Origin: Ruegeria arenilitoris
GTDB lineage: Bacteria; Pseudomonadota; Alphaproteobacteria; Rhodobacterales; Rhodobacteraceae
NCBI RefSeq assembly: GCF_042675705.1
Contig: NZ_JBHTJJ010000006.1
Direction: 5' to 3' (one strand)
DNA length: 64,000 nucleotides
In this document: in pieces, positions 1 through 8,181 of the stretch
Position numbering within the stretch: position 1 is the stretch's first letter
Layout of the letters: each line of letters starts with the position of its first letter
Made by a program: the position numbers and the translations under genes
The notes under the pieces: model-generated
What the model was told of the DNA's origin: nothing
Databases searched by the model: none
What the model saw: only the letters and a program-made list of their open reading frames with translations

Positions 1-1
1 C

Positions 2-1462
2 ATCGGTCAGGGTGGTTTCCAGGAAGTAGAGCAGATGAAACTGTTCGAGGACATGGTCGCGTATCAGGAAGAGGTCCGCGATCCGTCCCGCGTCACCGAG
101 GTTCTGAACCGCGTGATCATGAAGGCCAAGCGCGCCAGCGCCCCGGCCCAGATCAACATCCCGCGTGACATGTGGACTCAGGTCATTGACGTCGAACTGC
201 CCGCGGTCGTCGATTTCGAGCGTCCCGCAGGCGGTGAAACCGCAGTCGCAAAGGCCGCCGAACTGCTGTCGAACGCCAAGAATCCCGTGATCCTGAACGG
301 AGCGGGCGTGGTGTTGGCCAAAGGCGGCATCGAGGCCTCCAAGGCTCTGGCCGAGCGTCTGGATGCGCCGGTTTGCGTCGGCTACCAGCACAACGACGCC
401 TTCCCCGGCAGCCATCCGCTGTTTGCCGGCCCGCTGGGCTACAACGGGTCCAAGGCAGCGATGGAGCTGATCAAGGAAGCCGACGTGGTCCTGTGCCTCG
501 GCACGCGCCTGAACCCGTTCTCGACCCTGCCGGGCTATGGCATGGAATACTGGCCGGCTGACGCCAAGATCATCCAGGTCGACATCAACCCCGACCGGAT
601 CGGCCTGACCAAGAAGGTCTCGGTCGGTATCGTCGGCGACGCGGCCAAGGTGGCGAATGGCATCCTGGCGCAGCTGAGCGACACGGCCGGAGACGAGGGC
701 CGCGCCGAACGCAAGGCCAAGATTGCCGAAAAGAAATCGCGTTGGGCCCAGCAGCTCAGCAGCATGGACCACGAGGACGACGATCCGGGCACCAGCTGGA
801 ACGAGCGCGCACGCGCGGCCAAGCCCGATTGGATGAGCCCTCGCATGGCCTGGCGCGCCATTCAGGCCGCGCTACCGAAAGAAGCCATCATCAGCTCGGA
901 CATCGGCAACAACTGCGCCATCGGCAACGCCTACCCGTCCTTTGAGGAAGGTCGCAAGTATCTGGCCCCCGGCCTGTTCGGACCGTGCGGATACGGCCTA
1001 CCCGCCATCGTCGGCGCCAAGATCGGCTGCCCGGACGTGCCCGTAGTGGGTTTTGCCGGCGACGGCGCCTTCGGCATCGCGGTGAACGAGCTGACCGCCA
1101 TCGGCCGCGAGGAATGGCCTGCCGTGACGCAGATCGTGTTCCGCAACTACCAGTGGGGCGCGGAAAAGCGCAACTCGACCCTGTGGTTCGACGACAATTT
1201 CGTGGGCACCGAACTGGACACCAAAGTGTCCTATGCCGGCATAGCCCAAGCCTGCGGCCTTAAGGGTGTTGTCGCCCGCACCATGGACGAGCTGACCGCC
1301 GCTCTGAACCAGGCCATCGAAGACCAGAAAAACGGCATCACCACCCTGATCGAAGCCCTGATCAACCAGGAACTGGGTGAGCCGTTCCGCCGCGACGCTA
1401 TGAAAAAGCCTGTGGCGGTGGCCGGTATTTCGGCCGACGACATGGTGCCGCAGCAGGTCTGA
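2..1462 (+). CDS. xsc: Sulfoacetaldehyde acetyltransferase, 5'-truncated by the window edge
   Basis: Thiamine-diphosphate enzyme that converts sulfoacetaldehyde and phosphate to acetyl phosphate and sulfite in the cytoplasm. The reading frame is already open at base 2 (IGQGGFQEVEQMKLFEDMV), so the ATG at 35 is internal. About 486 residues are present of the roughly 590 usual for Xsc. The C-terminal ThDP/Mg domain is visible (GDGAFGIAVNEL followed by FRNYQWGAEKRNS), as is a central Rossmann-like domain (LGTRLNPFSTLPGYG). The stop at 1460-1462 lies 21 bases before pta, and xsc-pta order is the known arrangement in taurine, isethionate and cysteate degraders. The immediately following sulfite dehydrogenase genes support Xsc over acetolactate synthase, its closest relative. 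Confidence 0.93.
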   Translation: MGQGGFQEVEQMKLFEDMVAYQEEVRDPSRVTEVLNRVIMKAKRASAPAQINIPRDMWTQVIDVELPAVVDFERPAGGETAVAKAAELLSNAKNPVILNGAGVVLAKGGIEASKALAERLDAPVCVGYQHNDAFPGSHPLFAGPLGYNGSKAAMELIKEADVVLCLGTRLNPFSTLPGYGMEYWPADAKIIQVDINPDRIGLTKKVSVGIVGDAAKVANGILAQLSDTAGDEGRAERKAKIAEKKSRWAQQLSSMDHEDDDPGTSWNERARAAKPDWMSPRMAWRAIQAALPKEAIISSDIGNNCAIGNAYPSFEEGRKYLAPGLFGPCGYGLPAIVGAKIGCPDVPVVGFAGDGAFGIAVNELTAIGREEWPAVTQIVFRNYQWGAEKRNSTLWFDDNFVGTELDTKVSYAGIAQACGLKGVVARTMDELTAALNQAIEDQKNGITTLIEALINQELGEPFRRDAMKKPVAVAGISADDMVPQQV

Positions 1463-1483
1463 GCGGGAACGGAGCTGGAGCGG

Positions 1484-2491
1484 ATGACCCTGACACCCAT
1501 CGAGTTGTTGCGTCAGCAAGCTCCGGCAATCCGGCCAGTCGTTGCACTGAGCGAAGGCAGTGATCCCCGCATCGTTGCGGGGGCGCTTGCCGCCCGGTCC
1601 GCAGGGCTGTCCGACATCATCCTTGTCGGTCCGCGGACAGAAATCGAAGCCGAGTTGCTGGCGCAGGGCGCCGCATCGGGCGATGACCTTTCCATCCATG
1701 ACCCGACCGAGTCGCCGCTGACCGAGGAGTTCGCGGCCATCTACCACGATCTGCGCCGGCACAAGGGCGTGGATGCGGTGTCGGCCCGGTCCGCCGCCGA
1801 AACGCCCTTGGTCTACGCGGCCATGCTGGTCCGGACGGGCCGTGCCACGGGAACGGTCGGCGGCGCTGTCCACACGACCGGTGAGGTGGTCCGGACGGCG
1901 ATTCAGGTGATCGGCCTGGCTCCGGATGCCGGATTGGTGTCATCGTTTTTCCTGATGTACCCGCCGGACCCGGGCGGCCCCGATGCGCGCGCGATGCTGT
2001 TTTCCGATTGCGGGCTCGTGATTGATCCGACCGCATCGGAACTGGCCCATATCGCGGCGGCCTCGGCCCAGTCGGCCCGGGCCATCCTGCGGGAACAGCC
2101 GTCGCTGGCGATGCTGAGCTTTTCAACCAAAGGCAGCGCAAGACATCCCGGTGTCGACAAGGTTACCGAGGCAACGCGCCTTTTGCGCGAACAGCATCCC
2201 GAGCTGCATGTCGACGGCGAGCTGCAATTCGACGCGGCTTTCCACCCCCCCGTCGGCCAGAAAAAGGCTCCGGGATCGACTGTGGCCGGCAAGGCCAACG
2301 TCATGATCTTTCCCAATCTGGACGCGGGAAACATCAGCTACAAAATCACCCAGAGGATCGGTGGATACATGGCGATCGGTCCGGTGCTTCAGGGTCTGGC
2401 CCGACCGGCGAATGATCTGTCCCGGGGCTGCAGCGCAGAGGATGTCGACCAGATGATCGCCGTGACCGTGCTGCAGGCATTGGGAACATGA
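1484..2491 (+). CDS. pta: Phosphate acetyltransferase
   Basis: Transfers the acetyl group of the acetyl phosphate made by Xsc to CoA, so that C2-sulfonate carbon enters central metabolism. The protein is 335 residues, the length of the short Pta form that lacks the N-terminal DRTGG region. It shows PTA/PTB-family features (ALSEGSDPRIVAGA near the start, DGELQFDAAF near residue 245, and NLDAGNISYKITQRIGGY near residue 280). The ATG at 1484 follows a purine-rich GGAGCTGGAGCGG stretch. It lies directly downstream of xsc and upstream of soeA, so the three are probably co-transcribed. Confidence 0.93.
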   Translation: MTLTPIELLRQQAPAIRPVVALSEGSDPRIVAGALAARSAGLSDIILVGPRTEIEAELLAQGAASGDDLSIHDPTESPLTEEFAAIYHDLRRHKGVDAVSARSAAETPLVYAAMLVRTGRATGTVGGAVHTTGEVVRTAIQVIGLAPDAGLVSSFFLMYPPDPGGPDARAMLFSDCGLVIDPTASELAHIAAASAQSARAILREQPSLAMLSFSTKGSARHPGVDKVTEATRLLREQHPELHVDGELQFDAAFHPPVGQKKAPGSTVAGKANVMIFPNLDAGNISYKITQRIGGYMAIGPVLQGLARPANDLSRGCSAEDVDQMIAVTVLQALGT

Positions 2492-2499
2492 CCATCAAA

Positions 2500-2517
2500 T
2501 CTGACGCCATCGTCAGA
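2500..2517 (+). promoter_or_regulatory. Hairpin between pta and soeA
   Basis: A perfect 7-bp stem (TCTGACG pairing with CGTCAGA) with a CCAT loop lies in the short pta-soeA spacer. No U-run follows, so it does not look like a full terminator. It could act as an RNA processing or stability element that sets the relative amounts of Pta and SoeA. Confidence 0.4.
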
Positions 2518-2581
2518 ACAGTATTCTAAAACCGGGCTGAAAGTGACAAGTTCGTCCCGACGCAAACGACTGGATCCGCAA

Positions 2582-5401
2582 ATGACCCATCAGCAGCCAA
2601 TCCTCGACACGTCCCCCAAGGTCTCGGACGAGGTTCGCAAGACAACCTGCTACATGTGTGCCTGCCGGTGCGGGATCAACGTCCACATGAAGGATGGCAA
2701 GGTCGCATATATCGAGGGCAACCGTGACCACCCGGTGAACAAGGGTGTTCTGTGCGCCAAGGGCAGTGCAGGCATCATGCAGGTCAACGCCCCGTCACGC
2801 CTGCGCGCTCCGCTCAAGCGGGTGGGTCCGCGCGGGTCGGGTGAGTTCGAGGAAATCAGCTGGGACGAAGCGTTGGACATCGCGGTCGGCTGGCTCAAGC
2901 CGCTGCGCGAGGACAACCCCGAAAAACTGGCCTTTTTCACCGGCCGCGACCAGTCGCAGTCCTTCACCAGCTTCTGGGCCCAGAATTTCGGCACCTGCAA
3001 CTATGCGGCCCATGGCGGTTTCTGCTCGGTCAACATGGCGGCCGGCGGCATCTACACGATGGGCGGCGCGTTCTGGGAATTCGGCCAGCCCGATTGGGAC
3101 CGCACCAAGCTGTTCATGCTGTTCGGCGTGGCCGAGGACCATGACAGCAACCCGATCAAGATGGGCATTGGTAAGATCAAGGCGCGCGGTGCCCGCGTGA
3201 TCGGGGTGAACCCGATCCGCACCGGCTACAACGCAGTGGCCGATGACTGGGTCGGCATCACGCCCGGCACCGACGGTCTGTTCATCCTGTCGCTGATCCA
3301 TGTGTTGATGAAGGCCGGCAAGATCGACCTCGATTATCTGAGCCGCTATACCAACGCCCCTGTCCTGGTGAATGCCGCCGAAGGCCCCGAGAACGGCCTG
3401 TTTCTGCGGGACGCGGACGGCAAGCCGCTGGTGATTGACCGGGTCACCGGGCAACCGACGGCCTTTGACAAACCGGGCGTCCGGCCGGACCTGACCGCCA
3501 CCTATGAAATGGACGGCATCACCCACCGGCCGGTCTTCCACCTGATGGCGGAAAAATACCTCAGCGACGAATACGCCCCCGAAGCGGTGGCCGAGGAATG
3601 CGGCGTACCCGCCAGCCGGATCCGCGCCATCGCTGGTGAGCTGGCGCGCGTCGCCTTTGACGAAGCGTTCGAGCTGGACCAGGAATGGACCGATTTCCGC
3701 GGCGAAAAGCACAACAAGATGATCGGCCGCCCGGTGGCCATGCACGCGATGCGCGGCGTTTCGGCCCATGCCAACGGATTCCAGACCTGCCGCGCGTTGC
3801 ACGTGTTGCAGATCCTGCTTGGCACGGTCGAAGTCCCGGGTGGGTTCCGCTTCAAGCCGCCCTATCCGAAGCCGGTCGAAGCGCACCCGACCCCCCATTG
3901 CAAGGTCACGCCAAACTCGCCCCTGGACGGCCCGCATCTGGGTTTCGTGCGCGGCCCCGAGGATCTGGCCCTGAAGGCTGATGGCAGTCCGGCGCGCATC
4001 GACAAGGCCTTTACCTGGGAAAACCCGATGTCCAGCCACGGGCTGATGCACATGGTGATCTCGAACGCTCACGCGGGCGATCCCTACAACATCGACACGC
4101 TGTTCATGTACATGGCCAACATGTCCTGGAACTCGACCATGAACACCAAGGGCGTGATCGAGATGCTGACGGATAAGGATGACAACGGCGACTACGTGAT
4201 CCCGCGGATCATCTATTCCGACGCCTATTCCTCGGAAATGGTGGCCTATGCCGACCTGATCCTGCCCGACACGACCTATCTGGAGCGCCATGATTGCATC
4301 TCGCTCCTCGATCGCCCGATCTGCGAGGCCGACGGCGCCGCAGATGCGATCCGCTGGCCGGTGATCGAACCCGATCGCGATGTGCGCGGATTTCAGACGG
4401 TGCTGATCCAACTGGCCAACAAGCTGGGTCTGCCGGGTTTCACGGATGAGGACGGCTCGGCCAAATACACGGACTACGCCGACTACATGGTCAACCATCA
4501 GCGCAAGCCCGGAATCGGCCCGCTGGCTGGGTTCCGCGGCGCAGATGGCTCGCAGGTGGGTCGGGGCGACGTGAACCCGAACCAACTGGACCGATATATC
4601 GAGAATGGCGGCTTCTACCTGGAACACATTCCGGACGAGGCCCTGTTCTACAAACCCTGGAACGCCGCCTATCAGGACTGGGCAGTGGGAATGGGCCTGT
4701 ATGACAGCCCGCAACCCTACCTGTTCCAGCTCTATTCCGAACCGATGCGCAAGTTCCAGCTGGCTGCAGAAGGTCATGGTGACCGCCAGCCTCCCGACCA
4801 CCTGCGCGACCAGATCAGACAAAAAATGGATCCACTGCCCATCTGGTACGAAACCGACCAGACTGGAAACGAGGGCTTTACCGTCAACGCCCTGACCCAG
4901 CGCCCCATGGCGATGTATCACAGCTGGGGCACCCAGAATGCCTGGTTGCGGCAACTGCACGGGCGCAACCCGCTTTATGTTCCCACCAAGCTGATGCGCG
5001 AACACGGACTGAAGGACGGGGATTGGGCCAAAGTCAGTTCTCCGCACGGAGAAATCACTGTTCCGGTGATGGAAATGGCGGCGTTGAACGACAACACCGT
5101 CTGGACATGGAACGCCATCGGCAAACGCAAAGGGGCATGGGCGTTGCGGCCCGACGCACCCGAGGCGACCAAGGGCTTTCTGCTCAACCATCTAATCCAC
5201 GAACTGCTGCCGCCCAAGGGCGACGGTCTGCGCTGGGCCAATTCCGACCCGATCACGGGACAGGCCGCGTGGTTTGACCTCAAGGTCAAGATCGAAAAAG
5301 CCGAAGCACCGGCAGACGCCCAAAGCCAACCGGAATTCCCGCCGATCAAGTCTCCGGTCGGCACCGGCCCCAAGCATCTTGCATGGAAGGTTGGCAAATG
5401 A
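2582..5401 (+). CDS. soeA: Sulfite dehydrogenase SoeA, molybdopterin catalytic subunit
   Basis: Large molybdopterin oxidoreductase of the DMSO-reductase superfamily, 939 residues from the ATG at 2582. An in-frame GTG at 2543 would add 13 residues; neither start has a convincing Shine-Dalgarno. The N-terminus carries a [4Fe-4S] cysteine set (CYMCACRC, Cys23, 26 and 30, and Cys58 in VLCAKG), followed by molybdopterin-binding domains and a C-terminal beta-barrel domain (GDWAKVSSPHGEITV). There is no Tat signal, which fits a cytoplasmic SoeA rather than an exported DMSO reductase. Position directly after xsc-pta, with an iron-sulfur subunit and a DmsC-like anchor following, points to oxidation of the sulfite released by Xsc. 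Automated annotation may call it a generic molybdopterin or formate dehydrogenase subunit; context argues against that. Confidence 0.87.
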   Translation: MTHQQPILDTSPKVSDEVRKTTCYMCACRCGINVHMKDGKVAYIEGNRDHPVNKGVLCAKGSAGIMQVNAPSRLRAPLKRVGPRGSGEFEEISWDEALDIAVGWLKPLREDNPEKLAFFTGRDQSQSFTSFWAQNFGTCNYAAHGGFCSVNMAAGGIYTMGGAFWEFGQPDWDRTKLFMLFGVAEDHDSNPIKMGIGKIKARGARVIGVNPIRTGYNAVADDWVGITPGTDGLFILSLIHVLMKAGKIDLDYLSRYTNAPVLVNAAEGPENGLFLRDADGKPLVIDRVTGQPTAFDKPGVRPDLTATYEMDGITHRPVFHLMAEKYLSDEYAPEAVAEECGVPASRIRAIAGELARVAFDEAFELDQEWTDFRGEKHNKMIGRPVAMHAMRGVSAHANGFQTCRALHVLQILLGTVEVPGGFRFKPPYPKPVEAHPTPHCKVTPNSPLDGPHLGFVRGPEDLALKADGSPARIDKAFTWENPMSSHGLMHMVISNAHAGDPYNIDTLFMYMANMSWNSTMNTKGVIEMLTDKDDNGDYVIPRIIYSDAYSSEMVAYADLILPDTTYLERHDCISLLDRPICEADGAADAIRWPVIEPDRDVRGFQTVLIQLANKLGLPGFTDEDGSAKYTDYADYMVNHQRKPGIGPLAGFRGADGSQVGRGDVNPNQLDRYIENGGFYLEHIPDEALFYKPWNAAYQDWAVGMGLYDSPQPYLFQLYSEPMRKFQLAAEGHGDRQPPDHLRDQIRQKMDPLPIWYETDQTGNEGFTVNALTQRPMAMYHSWGTQNAWLRQLHGRNPLYVPTKLMREHGLKDGDWAKVSSPHGEITVPVMEMAALNDNTVWTWNAIGKRKGAWALRPDAPEATKGFLLNHLIHELLPPKGDGLRWANSDPITGQAAWFDLKVKIEKAEAPADAQSQPEFPPIKSPVGTGPKHLAWKVGK

Positions 5402-5464
5402 CCCAGCGCCACACTCCATTTGGCCCGCAATACTCCGGGGATGAATTGAGCCGAGTGGCTCAGG

Positions 5465-5480
5465 AGGGGGCTGGCCCCCT
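5465..5480 (+). promoter_or_regulatory. GC-rich hairpin in the soeA-soeB spacer
   Basis: A perfect 6-bp stem AGGGGG/CCCCCT with a CTGG loop sits in the 112-base spacer between soeA and soeB, which is long for this operon. No U-run follows. It may be an mRNA stability or partial attenuation element. Confidence 0.35.
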
Positions 5481-5513
5481 GTCGGCCCCGGCCCTCGACA
5501 AAGAGCAGACGCC

Positions 5514-6263
5514 ATGACCCAACTTCCCCAATCCACCGAGCGAAAAATGGGCCTGGTCATTGACCTGGATACCTGCGTCGGCTGTCATGCCTGCGTGATC
5601 TCCTGCAAGGGCTGGAACACCGAGAACTACGGCGCGCCTCTGTCCGATCAGGACGCCTATGGCGCCGACCCCTCGGGCACATTCCTGAACCGGGTGCACT
5701 CCTACGAGGTTCAGCCGGCCGAAGGTGCCGCCCAGCTGATCCATTTCCCCAAATCCTGCCTGCATTGCGAGGATGCCCCCTGCGTCACCGTCTGCCCCAC
5801 CGGCGCCAGTTACAAGCGGGTCGAGGACGGGATCGTGCTGGTCAACGAAAGCGACTGCATCGGCTGTGGCCTGTGCGCCTGGGCCTGCCCCTATGGCGCG
5901 CGCGAACTGGACGCCGCAGAGGGCGTCATGAAGAAATGCACTCTTTGCGTCGATCGCATCTACAACGACAACCTGCCCGAGGAAGACCGCGTTCCCGCCT
6001 GCGTGCGGACCTGCCCCGCGGGGGCCCGCCATTTCGGTGACTTGGGCGACCCCGACAGCGAGGTCAGCCAACTGGTGGCCGAGCGCGGCGGAATGGATCT
6101 GATGCCCGAAATGGGCACCAAACCGGTCAACAAATACCTGCCACCCCGCCCCAAGGATACGGTCGAAGAGCAGATCGACATCCTGGCGCCCCTGCTGGCG
6201 CCGGTCGCCGACGAGCCGAAGGGCTTCCTTGGCTGGCTGGACAAGGCATTGGAGAAGCTCTGA
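5514..6263 (+). CDS. soeB: Sulfite dehydrogenase SoeB, iron-sulfur subunit
   Basis: Ferredoxin-like electron-transfer subunit, 249 residues, that passes electrons from SoeA to the membrane anchor. Four cysteine clusters typical of DmsB/PsrB-type proteins are visible: CVGCHACVISC near residue 21, CLHCEDAPCVTVCP near 83, CIGCGLCAWACP near 119, and CTLCVDRI with CVRTCPAG near 145-170. There is no signal peptide, in agreement with a cytoplasmic complex. The start ATG is at 5514. It is separated from soeC by a single base. Confidence 0.9.
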   Translation: MTQLPQSTERKMGLVIDLDTCVGCHACVISCKGWNTENYGAPLSDQDAYGADPSGTFLNRVHSYEVQPAEGAAQLIHFPKSCLHCEDAPCVTVCPTGASYKRVEDGIVLVNESDCIGCGLCAWACPYGARELDAAEGVMKKCTLCVDRIYNDNLPEEDRVPACVRTCPAGARHFGDLGDPDSEVSQLVAERGGMDLMPEMGTKPVNKYLPPRPKDTVEEQIDILAPLLAPVADEPKGFLGWLDKALEKL

Positions 6264-6264
6264 C

Positions 6265-7137
6265 ATGCATCCCGCACCTTCCGTCATCCTGTTCACCACT
6301 CTGTCGGGGCTGGGCTTCGGCCTGCTGTTTTTCCTGGGCCTCGGCTTTCCGAATGTCTCGGGCTGGGTGGCCTTCGTGTTCTTCGCCATCGCCTATGCGC
6401 TGTCCGTGGGTGGGCTCATGGCCTCGACCTTTCACCTCGGCCACCCCGAGCGCGCGCTCAAGGCGTTCACCCAATGGAAGACAAGCTGGCTCAGCCGCGA
6501 GGGCTGGTGCGCAGTTCTGGCCCTGTTGGTCATGGGGCTCTATGCGATCGGCGTGATCTTTCTGGACCAACGCTGGTCCGGTCTGGGTCTGATCGGTTCG
6601 CTGCTCTCATTGGCGACCGTTTTCACCACCTCGATGATCTACACGCAACTCAAGACGATCCCGCGGTGGAACCTGACGCTGACGCCCGTGATGTTTCTGA
6701 GCTTCAGCGTGGCTGGCGGCGCGCTTTTGGCGGGGCAGACCGCATTTGCGATCCCGCTGCTGTTGATCGCCGCGCTGGTTCAGATTCTGTACTGGCGTTC
6801 GGGCGATCAGGCCTTGGCCAACTCGGGAACCAATCTTGGTACGGCAACTGGTCTTGGCGACAGGGGTTCTGTCCGCGCGTTTGAACCGCCGCATACAGGA
6901 ACCAACTATCTGCAGCGCGAATTTGTTCACGTTGTCGGACGCAAACACGCAGACAAGCTGCGAGCCATTTCCTTTGCCTTGGCCTTCGTGGTTCCCGTCG
7001 GTCTGTTGATCCTACCGTTCAACCACCTGGTCGGAGCGCTGGCGGTGCTGTCTCATATGGCGGGTATCGCGACTTCGCGCTGGCTGTTCTTTGCCCAGGC
7101 CGAACATGTGGTCGGGCTGTACTACGGCAAGCGCTAA
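6265..7137 (+). CDS. soeC: Sulfite dehydrogenase SoeC, membrane anchor (DmsC/NrfD-like)
   Basis: Polytopic membrane protein of 290 residues that anchors the complex and probably delivers electrons to the quinone pool. It has about eight hydrophobic segments (for example VILFTTLSGLGFGLLFFLG near the N-terminus and a segment starting LLSLATVFTTSMIY). The DmsC-family features FHLGHPERA and a loop with FLSFSVAGGALLAG are present. The ATG at 6265 begins one base after the soeB stop; an upstream in-frame start inside soeB (6229) is less likely. It is the last gene of the xsc-pta-soeABC run and is followed by a terminator. Confidence 0.88.
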   Translation: MHPAPSVILFTTLSGLGFGLLFFLGLGFPNVSGWVAFVFFAIAYALSVGGLMASTFHLGHPERALKAFTQWKTSWLSREGWCAVLALLVMGLYAIGVIFLDQRWSGLGLIGSLLSLATVFTTSMIYTQLKTIPRWNLTLTPVMFLSFSVAGGALLAGQTAFAIPLLLIAALVQILYWRSGDQALANSGTNLGTATGLGDRGSVRAFEPPHTGTNYLQREFVHVVGRKHADKLRAISFALAFVVPVGLLILPFNHLVGALAVLSHMAGIATSRWLFFAQAEHVVGLYYGKR

Positions 7138-7154
7138 GTCACCCTGCAAACAAG

Positions 7155-7196
7155 AAAAGGGCGATGCCGGTTCTCCCAGACACCGCCCATTTTCTT
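7155..7196. terminator. Bidirectional terminator between soeC and dapA
   Basis: An imperfect GC stem (GGGCGATG pairing with CACCGCCC) is flanked by AAAA on the left and TTTTCTTT on the right, so it can work in both directions. It lies between the converging soeC and dapA genes. Confidence 0.65.
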
Positions 7197-7211
7197 TCGG
7201 AACGCCTCTGA

Positions 7212-8084
7212 TCAGATCAGGCCTGCATGCTCCATCGCCGCATCAATCGCGGCCTTTGTGCTGTTTTCCAGCGTCGTCAGCGGCGACCGCACTTCTTCGG
7301 TGCAGCGTCCCAGTTTGCTGAGCGCGTATTTCGCACCCACCAGGCCCGGTTCGATGAATATGGCTTCGTGCAGCGGCATCAACCGATCCTGATACTCCAG
7401 CGCCGTCGCATAGTCGCCGGACAGGGTCGCCTGCTGGAACTCGGCACATAGCTTGGGGGCCACGTTCGCGGTGACCGAGATACAGCCGACGCCACCATGG
7501 GCGTTGAAACCCAGGGCCGTCGCGTCCTCACCCGAAAGCTGGCAGAAGTCTTTGCCGCAGGAAGCGCGCTGCTGGCTGACGCGGGCAAGATCGCCCGTGG
7601 CGTCTTTGACACCGATGATCCGAGGCAGCTGCGCCAGCGCACCCATGGTATCCGGGTTCATGTCGATGACCGAGCGACCCGGAATGTTGTAGATGATGAT
7701 CGGGATATCCGCACAGTCATGCAGCGCCCGAAAATGGGACAACAAGCCTTTCTGAGTCGGCTTGTTGTAATAGGGCGTGACGACCAATGCCGCATCCGCA
7801 CCCACTTTCTGCGCGAATCGCACGAACCGGATGGCCTCGACCGTGTTGTTCGACCCGGCCCCGGCAATTACCGGCACGCGCCCCGCGGCGGCCTTGACCA
7901 CCTCGGCCACTACGGTTTCGTGTTCCTCGTGGCTCAGCGTCGGGCTCTCGCCGGTCGTGCCGACGGGCACCAGACCGGTCGACCCTTCGGCAATCTGCCA
8001 TTCCACCAATTGTTTGAGCGTATCCAAGTCCAACTCGCCGTTGCGGAACGGGGTGACGAGAGCTGGCATCGAGCCTTTGAACAT
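7212..8084 (-). CDS. dapA: 4-hydroxy-tetrahydrodipicolinate synthase
   Basis: Condenses pyruvate with aspartate semialdehyde in lysine and diaminopimelate synthesis. The protein is 290 residues, the usual DapA length. Schiff-base Lys160 lies in IIGVKDATGD, Tyr132 in IIYNIPGR, and the TTGE substrate loop is near residue 43. The ATG at 8084 is preceded by AAGGAG at good spacing; an upstream in-frame ATG at 8105 is disfavoured because it lacks this. Because dapA-like paralogues exist, another aldolase of the family remains possible, but all core residues are present. Confidence 0.9.
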   Translation of the reverse strand: MFKGSMPALVTPFRNGELDLDTLKQLVEWQIAEGSTGLVPVGTTGESPTLSHEEHETVVAEVVKAAAGRVPVIAGAGSNNTVEAIRFVRFAQKVGADAALVVTPYYNKPTQKGLLSHFRALHDCADIPIIIYNIPGRSVIDMNPDTMGALAQLPRIIGVKDATGDLARVSQQRASCGKDFCQLSGEDATALGFNAHGGVGCISVTANVAPKLCAEFQQATLSGDYATALEYQDRLMPLHEAIFIEPGLVGAKYALSKLGRCTEEVRSPLTTLENSTKAAIDAAMEHAGLI

Positions 8085-8181
8085 GGAACGCTCCTTGAGG
8101 TTCAATCGTGTGATGTGCGTCGCGGGCCGACACGAATTTAGGTTTCTTGAGTTGATCCCGGCGGCGCAAGGTTTATCCTGA

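Noticed and set aside
2795..5191. Long minus-strand open frame (about 800 codons) opposite soeA
   Set aside because: It is the antisense of a clear molybdopterin gene in GC-rich DNA, has no recognisable domain and has no start signal of its own.
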